Source: Ignavibacteriaceae bacterium
Lineage (GTDB): Bacteria > Bacteroidota > Ignavibacteria > Ignavibacteriales > Ignavibacteriaceae
DNA: 64,000 bases
Assembly (NCBI GenBank): GCA_023229425.1
Contig: JALNZG010000012.1
Coordinates: forward strand, 1-64,000
Direction: 5' to 3'
The position numbers and the translations under genes were made by a program. Under the pieces are notes generated by a model. The model was not told where the DNA came from. It did no database searches and saw only the letters and a program-made list of their open reading frames with translations. This document shows positions 26,524 to 35,419 of the stretch, in pieces (positions within the stretch are counted from its first letter, which is position 1; the number at the start of each line of letters is the position of its first letter).

Positions 26524-27393
26524 ATGATTTTAAGTATGACCGGTTACGGCAAAGCTGTTGCTGCATTCAACGGTTTTTCTTTTGAAGTAGAGTTAAAAAG
26601 CGTGAACAATAGATTCCTGGAGGTTTCGGCGAAACTACCAGGCAGTCTGTTTGCTAAAGAATTTGAGATAAAAGAACTTATCCGAACAAAAATTAAGCGG
26701 GGAAAAGTCAGTCTTTCAATTTCTGTGAAATTTGGTGCCGGACAAGATGCGCTTTTAAATGAAGCCAAATTGTTTGAAACAGCTCAGATGTTGAAACAGA
26801 TAAAGAAAACTCTAAAGATCAAAGAGAAAATTCAGATTCAGCATTTTCTTAATTTTAAGGAACTTTTTTCTCCGGATTTTCTTGAATTCTCAGATGAGCA
26901 TTTCGAAGTCTTAAAAAATTGTATCTCAGAAGCTGCCGATCAATTAATCGAAATGAGAAAAGTTGAAGGACAAACCCTCTTAAAAGATTTATTTGAAAGA
27001 GCAAAAGTTATTTCCGATACATTAGCAGAAATTGAAAAGATCCATCGAGACTCTGTTCAAGAGTATTTTCTAAAACTGCAAGAGCGAGTTCAACAGATAA
27101 TCAAAGATATTCAAAACTATTCAGATCGTTTAGAATTTGAACTTGCACTACTTACGGAAAAATCAGACATTACCGAAGAATGTGTCCGGCTTAAAAGTCA
27201 TTTAAAATATTTCTCGGAAATACTTTCTGTTGGTGATGAAGCCGGAAGAAAGCTTAATTTTATTTGCCAGGAGATGCACCGGGAGGCTAATACCATAGCT
27301 TCAAAGTCGTTATCGGCTGAAATAACGCATCATTCTGTTTCCATTAGAGAAGAAGTTGAAAAAATTCGCGAACAAATTCAGAATATTGAATAG
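26524..27393 (+). CDS. yicC: YicC family endoribonuclease
   Basis: 289 residues from ATG 26524, which gives the family start MILSMTGYGKA; the frame upstream has no such start. Other signatures are ELKSVNNRFLEVSAKLP, IKRGKVSLSIS and the C-terminal GRKLNFICQEMHREANTIASKS. YicC proteins are widespread stress-related ribonucleases that cut structured RNA. It sits directly before gmk, overlapping by one base, in the conserved yicC-gmk-rpoZ order. A gaggtagga ribosome site precedes it. Confidence 0.93.
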   Translation: MILSMTGYGKAVAAFNGFSFEVELKSVNNRFLEVSAKLPGSLFAKEFEIKELIRTKIKRGKVSLSISVKFGAGQDALLNEAKLFETAQMLKQIKKTLKIKEKIQIQHFLNFKELFSPDFLEFSDEHFEVLKNCISEAADQLIEMRKVEGQTLLKDLFERAKVISDTLAEIEKIHRDSVQEYFLKLQERVQQIIKDIQNYSDRLEFELALLTEKSDITEECVRLKSHLKYFSEILSVGDEAGRKLNFICQEMHREANTIASKSLSAEITHHSVSIREEVEKIREQIQNIE

Positions 27394-27974
27394 TGAAGAA
27401 AAAAGTTGGAAACATCATTGTTCTTTCTGCGCCAAGTGGAACCGGTAAAACGACTATTATCAGATCCATTTTAAAAATTTTGCCGGATGTTGTCTATTCA
27501 ATTTCTGCAACTACTCGTGAGAAAAGACCTAATGAGCGGGATGGAGCTGATTATTTTTTTATAGGCGAAGAAACTTTTCAACAAAAAATTAATGATCATG
27601 AATTTGTGGAATGGGAAAAAGTTTACGATTATTTCTACGGAACGCCAAAAACTTTTGTTGAAAAAGTAATTTCGGAAGAGAAATCGATTCTTTTAGAAGT
27701 TGATGTAAAAGGGGCGCTTTCAATTAAAAAAGTATATCCCGAAGCAATAATGATCTATCTTCTTCCACCAAGTTTGGAAGAATTGGAAAAACGGCTACGG
27801 GAAAGAAAAACGGAAAGTGAAATAGATTTTCAGAAAAGAATTGAGAGGGCAAAAATGGAATTGAGTCTTAAGGATAAATTTGACTATTTTATAACCAATA
27901 ATAATTTAAATACAGCTATTTCAGAATTAAAAGAACTGATAGAAAAAATAACAAAAGAGGAGATGACCAAATGA
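27393..27974 (+). CDS. gmk: Guanylate kinase
   Basis: 193 residues from GTG 27393, overlapping the yicC stop by one base. The P-loop SAPSGTGKTT (12-21), the GMP-binding segment SATTREKRPNERDGADYFFI and the lid region KRLRERKTESEIDFQKR are visible. It converts GMP to GDP using ATP. It overlaps rpoZ by four bases (ATGA), indicating translational coupling. Confidence 0.97.
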   Translation: MKKKVGNIIVLSAPSGTGKTTIIRSILKILPDVVYSISATTREKRPNERDGADYFFIGEETFQQKINDHEFVEWEKVYDYFYGTPKTFVEKVISEEKSILLEVDVKGALSIKKVYPEAIMIYLLPPSLEELEKRLRERKTESEIDFQKRIERAKMELSLKDKFDYFITNNNLNTAISELKELIEKITKEEMTK

Positions 27975-28276
27975 GTGTAACCCCTATAGATTTACGAATA
28001 ATTGATAAACGCGTTGCGAATGTTTATGAAGGAATAATTGTTGCCGGTAAAAAAGCCCGCGCAATTAACGATGACCGTAAAATTGAATTCAATGCCCTAC
28101 TGGCAACCGTTCCCACAACCAGTATAAGCGCTGACGATGATAGCGAAGATTTTGATAATCCTGCACAGCTTAATTTATCGTTGAAATTTGAAAAAAGAAA
28201 AAAACCGCATATTGAAGCCTTGAATGAACTGCTTGACGGGAATATTGAATTCGATTTAAGGAATAAAACTATATAG
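27971..28276 (+). CDS. rpoZ: RNA polymerase omega subunit
   Basis: 101 residues starting in the ATGA overlap with gmk. The N-terminal helix region (VTPIDLRIIDKRVANVYEGIIVAGKKARAIND) fits omega, although it is shorter and more divergent than the proteobacterial protein, as in Bacteroidota. Position behind gmk is the strongest support. Omega helps beta-prime folding and assembly. In many relatives coaBC comes next; here the next gene is a uracil-DNA glycosylase. Confidence 0.8.
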   Translation: MSVTPIDLRIIDKRVANVYEGIIVAGKKARAINDDRKIEFNALLATVPTTSISADDDSEDFDNPAQLNLSLKFEKRKKPHIEALNELLDGNIEFDLRNKTI

Positions 28277-28283
28277 TTCTAAA

Positions 28284-28352
28284 TTGCGACGAGTCGCAAG
28301 GTAAAGTAAAAAGTGGAAAGAAAGAACTCGTTGCTTTCAACTTTTTTACTTT
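28284..28352. repeat. Two nested inverted repeats after rpoZ
   Basis: A small perfect hairpin, ttgcgac with gtcgcaa (28284-28299), is followed by an inverted pair of the AAAGT repeat family (28303-28320 with 28334-28352). The second pair has its T-rich arm on the right and could end transcription of the yicC-gmk-rpoZ unit. Confidence 0.55.
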
Positions 28353-28381
28353 ATATTTTTTTTGACAAAACTTCATCTGAA

Positions 28382-29140
28382 ATGACATCGGCAAAACAAA
28401 AAATAATAGAATCATTACTTGTGCAAAAAGAATTGTATGGTGATGAACTTTTCCGTAAAACAATTTTAACTGAGCCTGACCTGAACGTGGGAAAAGACTT
28501 TCCAAACAAAGTTGAAAAGAAAATTTCTCCTTCCCTCAAAAAGATTGAATCGCTTTCCGTTTCAAACTCATCGTTTGGAACAGATTCCACTGAAAAACTC
28601 ACACAGTATTATAAAGAAATTTGTGAATGCTTGGAATGTCCTTTAGGTAAAACCCGTAACAAATTTGTTTTCGGTGTCGGTGATCCAAATGCTAAAGTAA
28701 TGCTCGTAGGCGAAGGTCCAGGTGCAGATGAGGATGAACAGGGAATCCCTTTTGTGGGAAGAGCAGGACAATTACTCACAAAAATTTTAGAAGCGATCTC
28801 ATTTAAGCGGGAAGAAGTTTACATCGCAAATATTGTTAAATGCAGACCGCCGGGGAACAGAACTCCCAACCCGGTAGAAATTGAGACTTGCATTCCCTAT
28901 CTTCACAAGCAAATTGAAATTATTCAACCAAAACTTATTCTCTGTTTGGGAACAACGGCAGCCGTTAGTCTTCTTAAACGAAAAGAATCACTCGGTGCAA
29001 TGCGTAATAAAGTCCATCAAGTAGGTGAGATTAAAGTTGTAGTTACCTATCATCCGGCAGCATTGTTGCGAAATCCGAATTGGAAAAAAGACTGCTGGGC
29101 AGATGTACAATTTTTCAGGAAATTATATGATGAAATGTAA
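28382..29140 (+). CDS. Family 4 uracil-DNA glycosylase (Fe-S)
   Basis: 252 residues from ATG 28382; a longer frame from 28313 would cross the repeat hairpin. The four iron-sulfur cysteines follow the family 4 spacing: Cys83-x2-Cys86 and Cys154-x15-Cys170. The active-site motif is GEGPGADEDEQG, the second motif is HPAALLR near the C-terminus, and KCRPPGNRTPNP is diagnostic. It removes uracil arising from cytosine deamination. About 80 N-terminal residues before the first Cys pair are an extension often seen in this phylum. No clear ribosome site precedes this ATG. Confidence 0.9.
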   Translation: MTSAKQKIIESLLVQKELYGDELFRKTILTEPDLNVGKDFPNKVEKKISPSLKKIESLSVSNSSFGTDSTEKLTQYYKEICECLECPLGKTRNKFVFGVGDPNAKVMLVGEGPGADEDEQGIPFVGRAGQLLTKILEAISFKREEVYIANIVKCRPPGNRTPNPVEIETCIPYLHKQIEIIQPKLILCLGTTAAVSLLKRKESLGAMRNKVHQVGEIKVVVTYHPAALLRNPNWKKDCWADVQFFRKLYDEM

Positions 29141-29222
29141 AATAAAAAGTAAAAAGTAAAAAGTTGAAAGTAGAGTATGAATAAATGCTACTTTCCACTT
29201 GTTACTTTTCACTTACTACTTG
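29140..29222. repeat. Large inverted AAAGT-type repeat before dnaB
   Basis: Left arm 29140-29175 (aagtaaaaagt units) is largely complementary to right arm 29187-29222 (tactttccacttgtta type). The hairpin could fold in the dnaB leader just ahead of its start codon. It belongs to the same 7-base-unit family as the arrays at 3356 and 62074. Confidence 0.6.
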
Positions 29223-29232
29223 TAAAAAGTTT

Positions 29233-30669
29233 ATGGCAAAAAAAAATACACAAAATACCGAACTGCTTCAAAGAATTCCTTCTGATGTAAAACCACCAGC
29301 AGCGCCTGAAATAGAAATGGCTGTTCTTGGCGCAATGCTTATTGAAAAAGAGGCTGTGCCTAAAGCAATAGAACTGCTTAATCCCACAAGTTTTTATTTA
29401 AAAGAACACCGTTTGATCTTTGAAGCTATGCTCGATCTGTTCAACGCTGATGAGCCGATTGATACCGTAACGCTGTATCAAGAATTAAAACGGCGGGGCA
29501 CTGCGGAACAAACCGGTGGAGTGGTTTATCTTAGTAAACTTTCGCAGAATATTTCTTCGGCGGCTAATGTTGAGTATCATGCAAAAATAATTTTAGAAAA
29601 ATCAATACTCAGAAAACTTATTACTACTTCGCACGATATTGCCAGGGAAGCATATGACGGAACGGAAGATGCTTTCAATATTTTAGATAATGCCGAACGA
29701 AAAATATTTGAAATTACGGAAGAGCATCTTAAAAAATCCTATCAAGATATGGATCAGGCGGTGCGCGATGCCCTTGAATATATTGATGCAATTCATTCAA
29801 AAGATTATAAAAACATTGCAGTGCCAACAGGATTTATGGACATGGACGATATGTTGGGCGGATTTCAGAAATCCGATTTAATTATTATCGCCGCCAGGCC
29901 TTCTATGGGAAAAACGGCACTCGCACTTTCACTTGCACGCAATGCGGCAATTGATCATAAAGTTCCGGTTGTTTTTTTCAGTTTGGAAATGGCGACTGTT
30001 CAGCTTATCATCCGTTTACTTTGTGCAGAAGGGAAAATTGATGCACAGCGTTTGCGAACAGGAAAATTTTCTTCAAAAGAAGAAGGAGATAAACTGCGGA
30101 GAGCTTCAGCTAAATTGATGAGCGCACCAATATATATTGATGATACACCGGCTCAAACAATTTTGGAAATTCGTGCAAAGGCAAGACGCTTAGTCTCCGA
30201 GAAGAAAGTCGGGATGGTCGTTATAGATTATTTGCAGCTCATCCAGGGACCACCGCGTGCAGAAAGCAGGGAAAGAGAAATTGCACATATCTCACGCTCA
30301 CTTAAAGCATTGGCGAAGGAATTAAAAATTCCCGTTATTGCTCTTGCACAGTTAAACCGCGCGGTTGAATCGAGAACAGACAAACGTCCGCAGCTTTCTG
30401 ATTTACGTGAGTCCGGTTCTATTGAACAAGATGCCGACGTAGTGATGTTTATCCACCGCCCGGAACGGTATGCACAACAGGACAGTAAAGATTATGCGGA
30501 TGTTGAAGGACTTGCAGAAATAATTATTGCAAAACAAAGAAACGGTCCAACCGGCGAAGTGAAACTAACCTTCTTAAAAGAATTTACCCGCTTTGAAAGT
30601 AATTTAGCTTTTAGACCGGATCCAAATTTAACCTATAATCAACAGCCGACAGAGGAATTTCCAATATGA
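29233..30669 (+). CDS. dnaB: Replicative DNA helicase DnaB
   Basis: 478 residues from ATG 29233 (MAKKNTQNTELLQRIPSDVKPPAAPEIEMAVLG). The in-frame ATG 29185 would translate the inverted repeat. The N-terminal DnaG-interaction domain covers about 25-130. The RecA-like helicase domain has Walker A in ARPSMGKTALALSLA, Walker B in MVVIDYLQLI, and the H4-type segment SDLRESGSIEQDADVVMFIHR. It is the ring helicase of the replication fork. The stop overlaps the next gene's ATG. Confidence 0.97.
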   Translation: MAKKNTQNTELLQRIPSDVKPPAAPEIEMAVLGAMLIEKEAVPKAIELLNPTSFYLKEHRLIFEAMLDLFNADEPIDTVTLYQELKRRGTAEQTGGVVYLSKLSQNISSAANVEYHAKIILEKSILRKLITTSHDIAREAYDGTEDAFNILDNAERKIFEITEEHLKKSYQDMDQAVRDALEYIDAIHSKDYKNIAVPTGFMDMDDMLGGFQKSDLIIIAARPSMGKTALALSLARNAAIDHKVPVVFFSLEMATVQLIIRLLCAEGKIDAQRLRTGKFSSKEEGDKLRRASAKLMSAPIYIDDTPAQTILEIRAKARRLVSEKKVGMVVIDYLQLIQGPPRAESREREIAHISRSLKALAKELKIPVIALAQLNRAVESRTDKRPQLSDLRESGSIEQDADVVMFIHRPERYAQQDSKDYADVEGLAEIIIAKQRNGPTGEVKLTFLKEFTRFESNLAFRPDPNLTYNQQPTEEFPI

Positions 30670-31514
30670 AAACTCTTATCATTGTGCTATTTGCTTTTGT
30701 TTTTACACATGCACAGATTGCTACTGAAGAAGATAAACAAATCTGTAAATCAAAATTTGATTTAGCAGTTAGCGACAGCCTTTCTTCAAAACCGATTGGC
30801 GATGTGATTACCGCGATCGGTAAAAGTTTTCTTGGATTAAATTATGAAGCATTCACCCTTGAGAAGGGTGAAACAGAAACGCTTGTTGTTCATTTAACAG
30901 GATTGGATTGTACAACATTTTTAGAAAATTGCGTTGTCTTCTCGCGCTGTATTAAAAAGGGGAAAACCTCTTTTGAAGATTACACTAAAGAATTAGAGTT
31001 CGTCCGTTACCGCGATGGAAAAATGGGAGAGTATCCTTCACGTCTCCATTATTTTTCCGACTGGATTTTTAACAACACAAAGAAAAATATTGTTGAAGAT
31101 GTTACGAAATCTATCGGTGGCGAACCGATTAAGTTTAAAGTCGGTTACATGACAAAGCACCCGAAATCATACCGCCAATTGAAGGAAAATGAAAAATTTG
31201 TTGCGGTAGTTGCTAAACAGGAAAAAGAGATCAACAAAAGAACATATTTCTACATTCCGAAAGAAAAAGTTGATGCGGTTGAATCCAAAATTCATAATGG
31301 GGATTTGATTGCGATTACCACTAATTTGGAAGGCTTGGATATTGGTCATGTTGGCATTGCGTTAAAAATGGATGACGGAAGAATTCATTTTATGCATGCG
31401 CCGTTGGTTGGATCAAAAGTACAAATTTCAGAATTACCGCTCGGTGGATATTTAGCGAAAATTAAAAAGCATACCGGGATAATTGTTCTTCGTCCGCAAG
31501 AACCCACAAAATAA
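30666..31514 (+). CDS. DUF1460 family exported amidase-like protein
   Basis: 282 residues with a signal peptide (1-16, FVFTHAQ). The fold is of the NlpC/P60-like papain class. The presumed catalytic Cys82 is in LTGLDCTTFLENC, followed by SRLHYFSDWI and a later GLDIGHVGIALK with the conserved His. DUF1460 proteins are considered N-acetylmuramoyl-L-alanine amidase-like enzymes acting on peptidoglycan fragments in the periplasm. It starts inside the dnaB stop (ATGA overlap), so it is co-translated with dnaB, an unusual pairing that may be incidental. Confidence 0.82.
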   Translation: MKTLIIVLFAFVFTHAQIATEEDKQICKSKFDLAVSDSLSSKPIGDVITAIGKSFLGLNYEAFTLEKGETETLVVHLTGLDCTTFLENCVVFSRCIKKGKTSFEDYTKELEFVRYRDGKMGEYPSRLHYFSDWIFNNTKKNIVEDVTKSIGGEPIKFKVGYMTKHPKSYRQLKENEKFVAVVAKQEKEINKRTYFYIPKEKVDAVESKIHNGDLIAITTNLEGLDIGHVGIALKMDDGRIHFMHAPLVGSKVQISELPLGGYLAKIKKHTGIIVLRPQEPTK

Positions 31515-31542
31515 TTAGGAATTACGAATTAGGAATTAGGAA
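31513..31542. repeat. AATTAGGAATTACG-type short repeat
   Basis: Alternating aattaggaatt and acgaatt units follow the DUF1460 stop. The same pattern occurs at 58262-58290 after the GroES-like gene. The 261-base gap to 31775 holds only this and a 31-codon frame (31660-31755) with no recognised content. Confidence 0.5.
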
Positions 31543-31775
31543 ATGGGGTACGAAATATTTGTTTTGCATTTATTTTTAGTTGGGTTATTTTGCAATTGCA
31601 AATAGGGAGTTATTGGTTGGGAGGTACTACGGAGCGAAAATTATTTAAACATAGAAATTATGAAACGGACAAAGGCGTTTATAGCTTTACACGGTAATGG
31701 GAAGCGAGAAAGTTTTACAGAAACTATTAAAAAGCATGAAAGAGAAGATAGGTAATATTTAAAATTTAAAATGAT

Positions 31776-33230
31776 TTATTCAAAAGCTTTCGTTAATACT
31801 TCAATTCTTCGTTCATAATATTGTCTGAGATCGGAAGGGGACGTTAACATGACTGATTCTGATACTAAAATGTCAACCAAATATTTAATTTCATCATCAA
31901 TTTTTATAGAATATTTTTTGTATAAAGAATGTTCTCGATTGACATAAATTGTATTATTATAAAAATAAGAAGGTGGACCTGTTTCGCCCTCATCAACAAA
32001 ACCGAAATTAAATCCTAAATCAGTTTTTATATTTTTTAAAGCTTTGTTCTGAGTGACAGGATTGATATGAATAATATTGTATTCACCTCTTTTTGCTTTG
32101 TTACTATTAGGAGTCTTTTCAATTTTAGAAGTTTTTTCTTGCCAAACTGAGCCTTCAACATTTTCTTCTTCAACTTTGCCGGTATGACCTTTCGAAACAG
32201 TAATTTTCATTTCCTTTAAATAATCAGGCAGTTTTAAAAATGCTTTTTTGAGAATTTCTGAAGCTTTTGAAATAGCCTTGCGATTTTGTGCGATCTTCTT
32301 TTCATCCTCCTCACTTTTTAGTAGACCAACAATTTTTTTAACTTCTTCCCTCATCGCTTTAAAAAAAGCTCGATATGCTGGACTAGTTATAATAAAATTA
32401 TCTCGATTTGCCGTAAACTCAAGAAAATCAGCATTTATTCTGCCGGTAATTTTTCTTGTACCATGACCATAATCTTCAAAACCAAAAAGATTACGCGTAA
32501 TCATCACATCTTTTACGCAACAGATTATTCCAATTTCTTTAAATGGAAGAGGTTTATCAGATAAAATTATTTGACCATTAATATCTCCGAATTCCGTTAA
32601 AATACTAATTGGAAATTTTTTCCCGTCAATAAATAAGGGTTCAATTTTTTTCTTATTTATAAAAACTTCAAAATGTTTAGCGTCCAAAGGGACACTAATC
32701 CTTAATCTTTCAACAACTTCATTAGGGGTAAAATTATGCTCGACATCATGTAATATAATAGTTGTTCCATCACTTTCCCCTTCAATCGGTTCAATAAGGA
32801 AGTAGGGTATTTCCCAATTATTAGAAGATTGCGTCCATTCATTTTGATCAAAGACAACCTTGGCTTTAAAACCTTCTTTTTGAGTAATTAATTCAAATTT
32901 ATTTGTTGCACCAAATGAACTAAATTTTCCAATTCCGATTTCGCCAATAAATTTTCTTTTATAAATCTTGCTTAATTTGTTTTGTTTCTTTAACTGTGAT
33001 CCAATTTTAAAATAATTAGTAAGATCCTTTAGATCCATACCTAGACCATTATCCGAGACAATTATTTTATCTTTGGTTAGTTCAATATTTACTTTACTAG
33101 CATCTGCATCGTAAGAATTATTTACCAACTCTCTTATTAGATTGACACTCTCGCTATACATTTTTCTACCGAGTGTTAAAATATGGCTCTTATCGAAAGT
33201 TACAAGTATGGAATTGTTGTTTGTGCTCAT
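31776..33230 (-). CDS. GHKL (HSP90/MORC-like) ATPase linked to a sigma-like protein
   Basis: 484 residues. The N-terminal ATPase domain has all Bergerat motifs: ELVNNSYDADA (34-44, catalytic Glu34 and Asn38), DNGLGM (60-65) and GEIGIGKFSSFG (96-107). This is the Hsp90/MutL/MORC class, closest by eye to MORC-like stand-alone ATPases. Residues about 145-300 look like the S5-type transducer domain, with NRDNFI (near 283) typical of such proteins. The C-terminal 180 residues are charged, with no recognised domain; no nuclease or protease motif was seen. It starts 4 bases after the sigma-like gene, so the two are surely coexpressed. It may be a DNA-clamp-type ATPase in a defence or regulatory system. 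Confidence 0.8.
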   Translation of the reverse strand: MSTNNNSILVTFDKSHILTLGRKMYSESVNLIRELVNNSYDADASKVNIELTKDKIIVSDNGLGMDLKDLTNYFKIGSQLKKQNKLSKIYKRKFIGEIGIGKFSSFGATNKFELITQKEGFKAKVVFDQNEWTQSSNNWEIPYFLIEPIEGESDGTTIILHDVEHNFTPNEVVERLRISVPLDAKHFEVFINKKKIEPLFIDGKKFPISILTEFGDINGQIILSDKPLPFKEIGIICCVKDVMITRNLFGFEDYGHGTRKITGRINADFLEFTANRDNFIITSPAYRAFFKAMREEVKKIVGLLKSEEDEKKIAQNRKAISKASEILKKAFLKLPDYLKEMKITVSKGHTGKVEEENVEGSVWQEKTSKIEKTPNSNKAKRGEYNIIHINPVTQNKALKNIKTDLGFNFGFVDEGETGPPSYFYNNTIYVNREHSLYKKYSIKIDDEIKYLVDILVSESVMLTSPSDLRQYYERRIEVLTKAFE

Positions 33231-33234
33231 TTTA

Positions 33235-34677
33235 TCAGTCTTCTTGTAAATAGTAATACGTGTTTTCTAATGTTTTAATAATTCTTTCGTCTTTTTTTAG
33301 GATTTTTTGAATTATCTTTTCCTCATTGGATGTGAACTGCTTCCGATTATTATGAATAGTTAATTTAGACAACAAATAATTTAATCCAATTGGTGTTTGC
33401 TGTTGTTTTAAAATTGAAATAATATTTTCAAGATATTTTTTGCGATCCATACGTTCGATTGAGTTTGAGATATCATCTTCAAAATATCCCCATTCTTTTA
33501 ATGCAAAGAGACCTTTTTTAATAGCAATAACATCAGGAGTTGTGGATATAGAATACTGAATTATACTATCACTTATTTCAGGATATAACTCCCAAATCAT
33601 ATATTTAATATCGTCAGCCTTTACAGGTTTCCTGTTTTTAATTAAAACGTCTTTGATTATCCGACGACATTCTGCTGATTGATTATCTAAATGGGGATAA
33701 GCCGTCACTCTTCTATAAGGCTTAACAAAATTATTCAAAACATCTAAAGCATAACCATCATCTTCAAATAAAGTATTTAAATAATATGATTTTTCTTTTG
33801 AAGAAGATATTTTGTCTTTATTCTGCGACACCATATAACATTTTAAAATATTTGAACGGGAAGGAACGCGCATACGGCGTATCGCTTGTTCACGAATCTG
33901 GCGAATTCTTTCTCTTGTAAAATTAAATCGTTCTCCAATTTCTTCTAATGTCATAGAGTTATCTTTGTTTAAACCAAAATATAATTTAATGATTTCTGCT
34001 TCTCTTTCCGTAAGAGTATAAAGTGAACGCTCTATTTCAGTTTTTAAAGAATCATCAATCAAAGTATAATCAGGATCTTTATCTTGACTAATTAGTTCAT
34101 TATCCATATCTATATCAATACGATAAACAAAAGTATCAAACCGGTTGGAATAAGTATCATCAAAAAAACCGAAAACAAATCTGGAATGTTCAGTTAACTG
34201 TTCTAATTCGCGGACTAGTTTATTTATATCGGTAAGATCATCTAAAACACTCTTACTATTATTAATGTGCTCTCTAATTATATCGATTTCTGCAATCACA
34301 TTTATCGGATACCTAATATTTAAAGAATATGATTTTACATAATTATCAAGGTGTCTATAAATATTATGGTGAAGATAACTTTTCAGATTATTAACGGTAG
34401 TACAATTTGTAAGTGCATTAAGACAAGCTAAATTCGCTTCTTGAATCAAATCAGTAATTTCCATCTGACAAGGATAGATGTATAGTACTTCTTCAAAAAC
34501 AATATATTGAGTACTAAAAAACAATTTCTCAAACGAACAAGTATCCCCTTGAATCATATCGGTAATGAGTTTTCTTTCTTCTTCGGCAGTTAATCTTTGC
34601 TCATATTTTTTAATATCTTTAAGATAACTAGCTATAAATTTATTTAAGCCAAATGAAGGTTTTAAACAAGTTGACAT
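33235..34677 (-). CDS. Divergent sigma-70-like protein with C-terminal double winged-helix extension
   Basis: 480 residues. Region 1.2-like sequence (about 10-45, LTAEEERKLITDMIQGD) is followed by region 2 (about 46-125, with ITDLIQEANLACLNAL and LNIRYPINV). Region 4 (about 208-278) is very clear: TLTEREAEIIKLYFGL, MTLEEIGERFNFTRERIRQI, VPSRSNILK. In region 2.3 the tandem tryptophans that open the -10 element are replaced by His104-Asn105. Residues 283-480 are an extension with two winged-helix-like units (about 335-400 and 412-478). The first resembles HARE-HTH, with IAIKKGLFALKEWGY. It is the upstream gene of a pair with the GHKL ATPase. It may direct RNA polymerase to special promoters or sense DNA or polymerase. 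Confidence 0.8.
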   Translation of the reverse strand: MSTCLKPSFGLNKFIASYLKDIKKYEQRLTAEEERKLITDMIQGDTCSFEKLFFSTQYIVFEEVLYIYPCQMEITDLIQEANLACLNALTNCTTVNNLKSYLHHNIYRHLDNYVKSYSLNIRYPINVIAEIDIIREHINNSKSVLDDLTDINKLVRELEQLTEHSRFVFGFFDDTYSNRFDTFVYRIDIDMDNELISQDKDPDYTLIDDSLKTEIERSLYTLTEREAEIIKLYFGLNKDNSMTLEEIGERFNFTRERIRQIREQAIRRMRVPSRSNILKCYMVSQNKDKISSSKEKSYYLNTLFEDDGYALDVLNNFVKPYRRVTAYPHLDNQSAECRRIIKDVLIKNRKPVKADDIKYMIWELYPEISDSIIQYSISTTPDVIAIKKGLFALKEWGYFEDDISNSIERMDRKKYLENIISILKQQQTPIGLNYLLSKLTIHNNRKQFTSNEEKIIQKILKKDERIIKTLENTYYYLQED

Positions 34678-35068
34678 TATTTCATTAGATTTATTTTATT
34701 ATTTAACGCTACATATTAATAACTAACCCCATGCAAATAAAATACCTGAACAAATTAAAAATCTAAATATTATAAACCAACAAGGAATTTTATTAAAGGG
34801 AACAATACTGCGCTAACTATTTTTAACGACAATGAAAAATAACTGTTCCATTGAATAAATCAAATATTAAATTAGTTTAATTAAAGAACTGTTGGAAATC
34901 TCGGAGGTTTGTAAAAAAATATTTGTTTGAATGGGTTGTATAAACAGCCCGCTCCGATGGAGCTAAAATAATTACTCTCCCTAAAATGCTACAAGCAGTA
35001 AGCTCCTACGGTGCTACAAAGCATCAAATATCTTTTGAATGTTGTTCACTAATTAGTTATCTTGCCCC
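34678..35068. other. Divergent regulatory gap of the sigma/ATPase pair and a toxin-antitoxin module
   Basis: 391 AT-rich bases between the divergent sigma-like gene and the HigB-like gene. The right half contains one copy of the palindromic repeat (34903-35015). No tRNA or small gene was recognised. Promoters for both directions must lie here, but no convincing boxes were identified. Confidence 0.5.
34903..35015. repeat. Palindromic dispersed repeat, copy 1
   Basis: The element starts with ggaggtttgtaa and contains the GCTCCgatGGAGC hairpin (34951-34963). It ends with agctcctacggtgct, whose final arm is imperfect. Copies 2 and 3 are at 35711 and 40982. The left half of the initial AAACCTCC hairpin is missing here. 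Confidence 0.85.
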
Positions 35069-35419
35069 ATGAAAAGAAAAGTATTATTCTATGGTAATTA
35101 CTTTTTAGACTTCTATTCTAAGCAGGATCTGAAAACAAAAGAAAAAATTGATTTTGTTCTTGATCTTGTTAGAAACGTTGAGAGAGTTCCAATTAAATTC
35201 TTGAAACATTTGGAAGGAACCGACGGTTTATATGAGGTAAGAGTAATAACTAACAAAAGCAGCATTAGAATATTCAGTTTTTTTGACGAAGGTAATTTGG
35301 TAATTCTTATTAATTGCTTTAATAAAAAAACAGAAAAAACGCCAAAGAATGAATTGGAATTAGGGAGAAAATTAAAAGAAGAATATTTCTCGGAAAAGAT
35401 TGAAAGGAAAAGAAAATGA
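35069..35419 (+). CDS. HigB/Gp49-like toxin of a type II toxin-antitoxin module
   Basis: 116 residues of the phage Gp49-like (RelE superfamily) toxin type, with KFLKHLEGTDGLYEVRVITNKSSIRIFSFFDEGNLVILINCFNKKTEKTP as the core strands. Arg/Lys residues and the final helix are basic. Such toxins cleave mRNA in the ribosome. The gene precedes its antitoxin, the HigBA order, and overlaps it by four bases (ATGA). A palindromic repeat copy lies on each side of the module. Confidence 0.85.
   Translation: MKRKVLFYGNYFLDFYSKQDLKTKEKIDFVLDLVRNVERVPIKFLKHLEGTDGLYEVRVITNKSSIRIFSFFDEGNLVILINCFNKKTEKTPKNELELGRKLKEEYFSEKIERKRK

Noticed and set aside
28382..30669. Replication origin near dnaB
   Set aside because: No DnaA-box cluster, dnaA or dnaN gene was seen; dnaB alone does not mark the origin.
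31660..31755. A 31-codon frame (MKRTKAFIALHGN...) between the DUF1460 and GHKL genes
   Set aside because: Short, no clear ribosome site and no recognised homology; not enough to call a gene.
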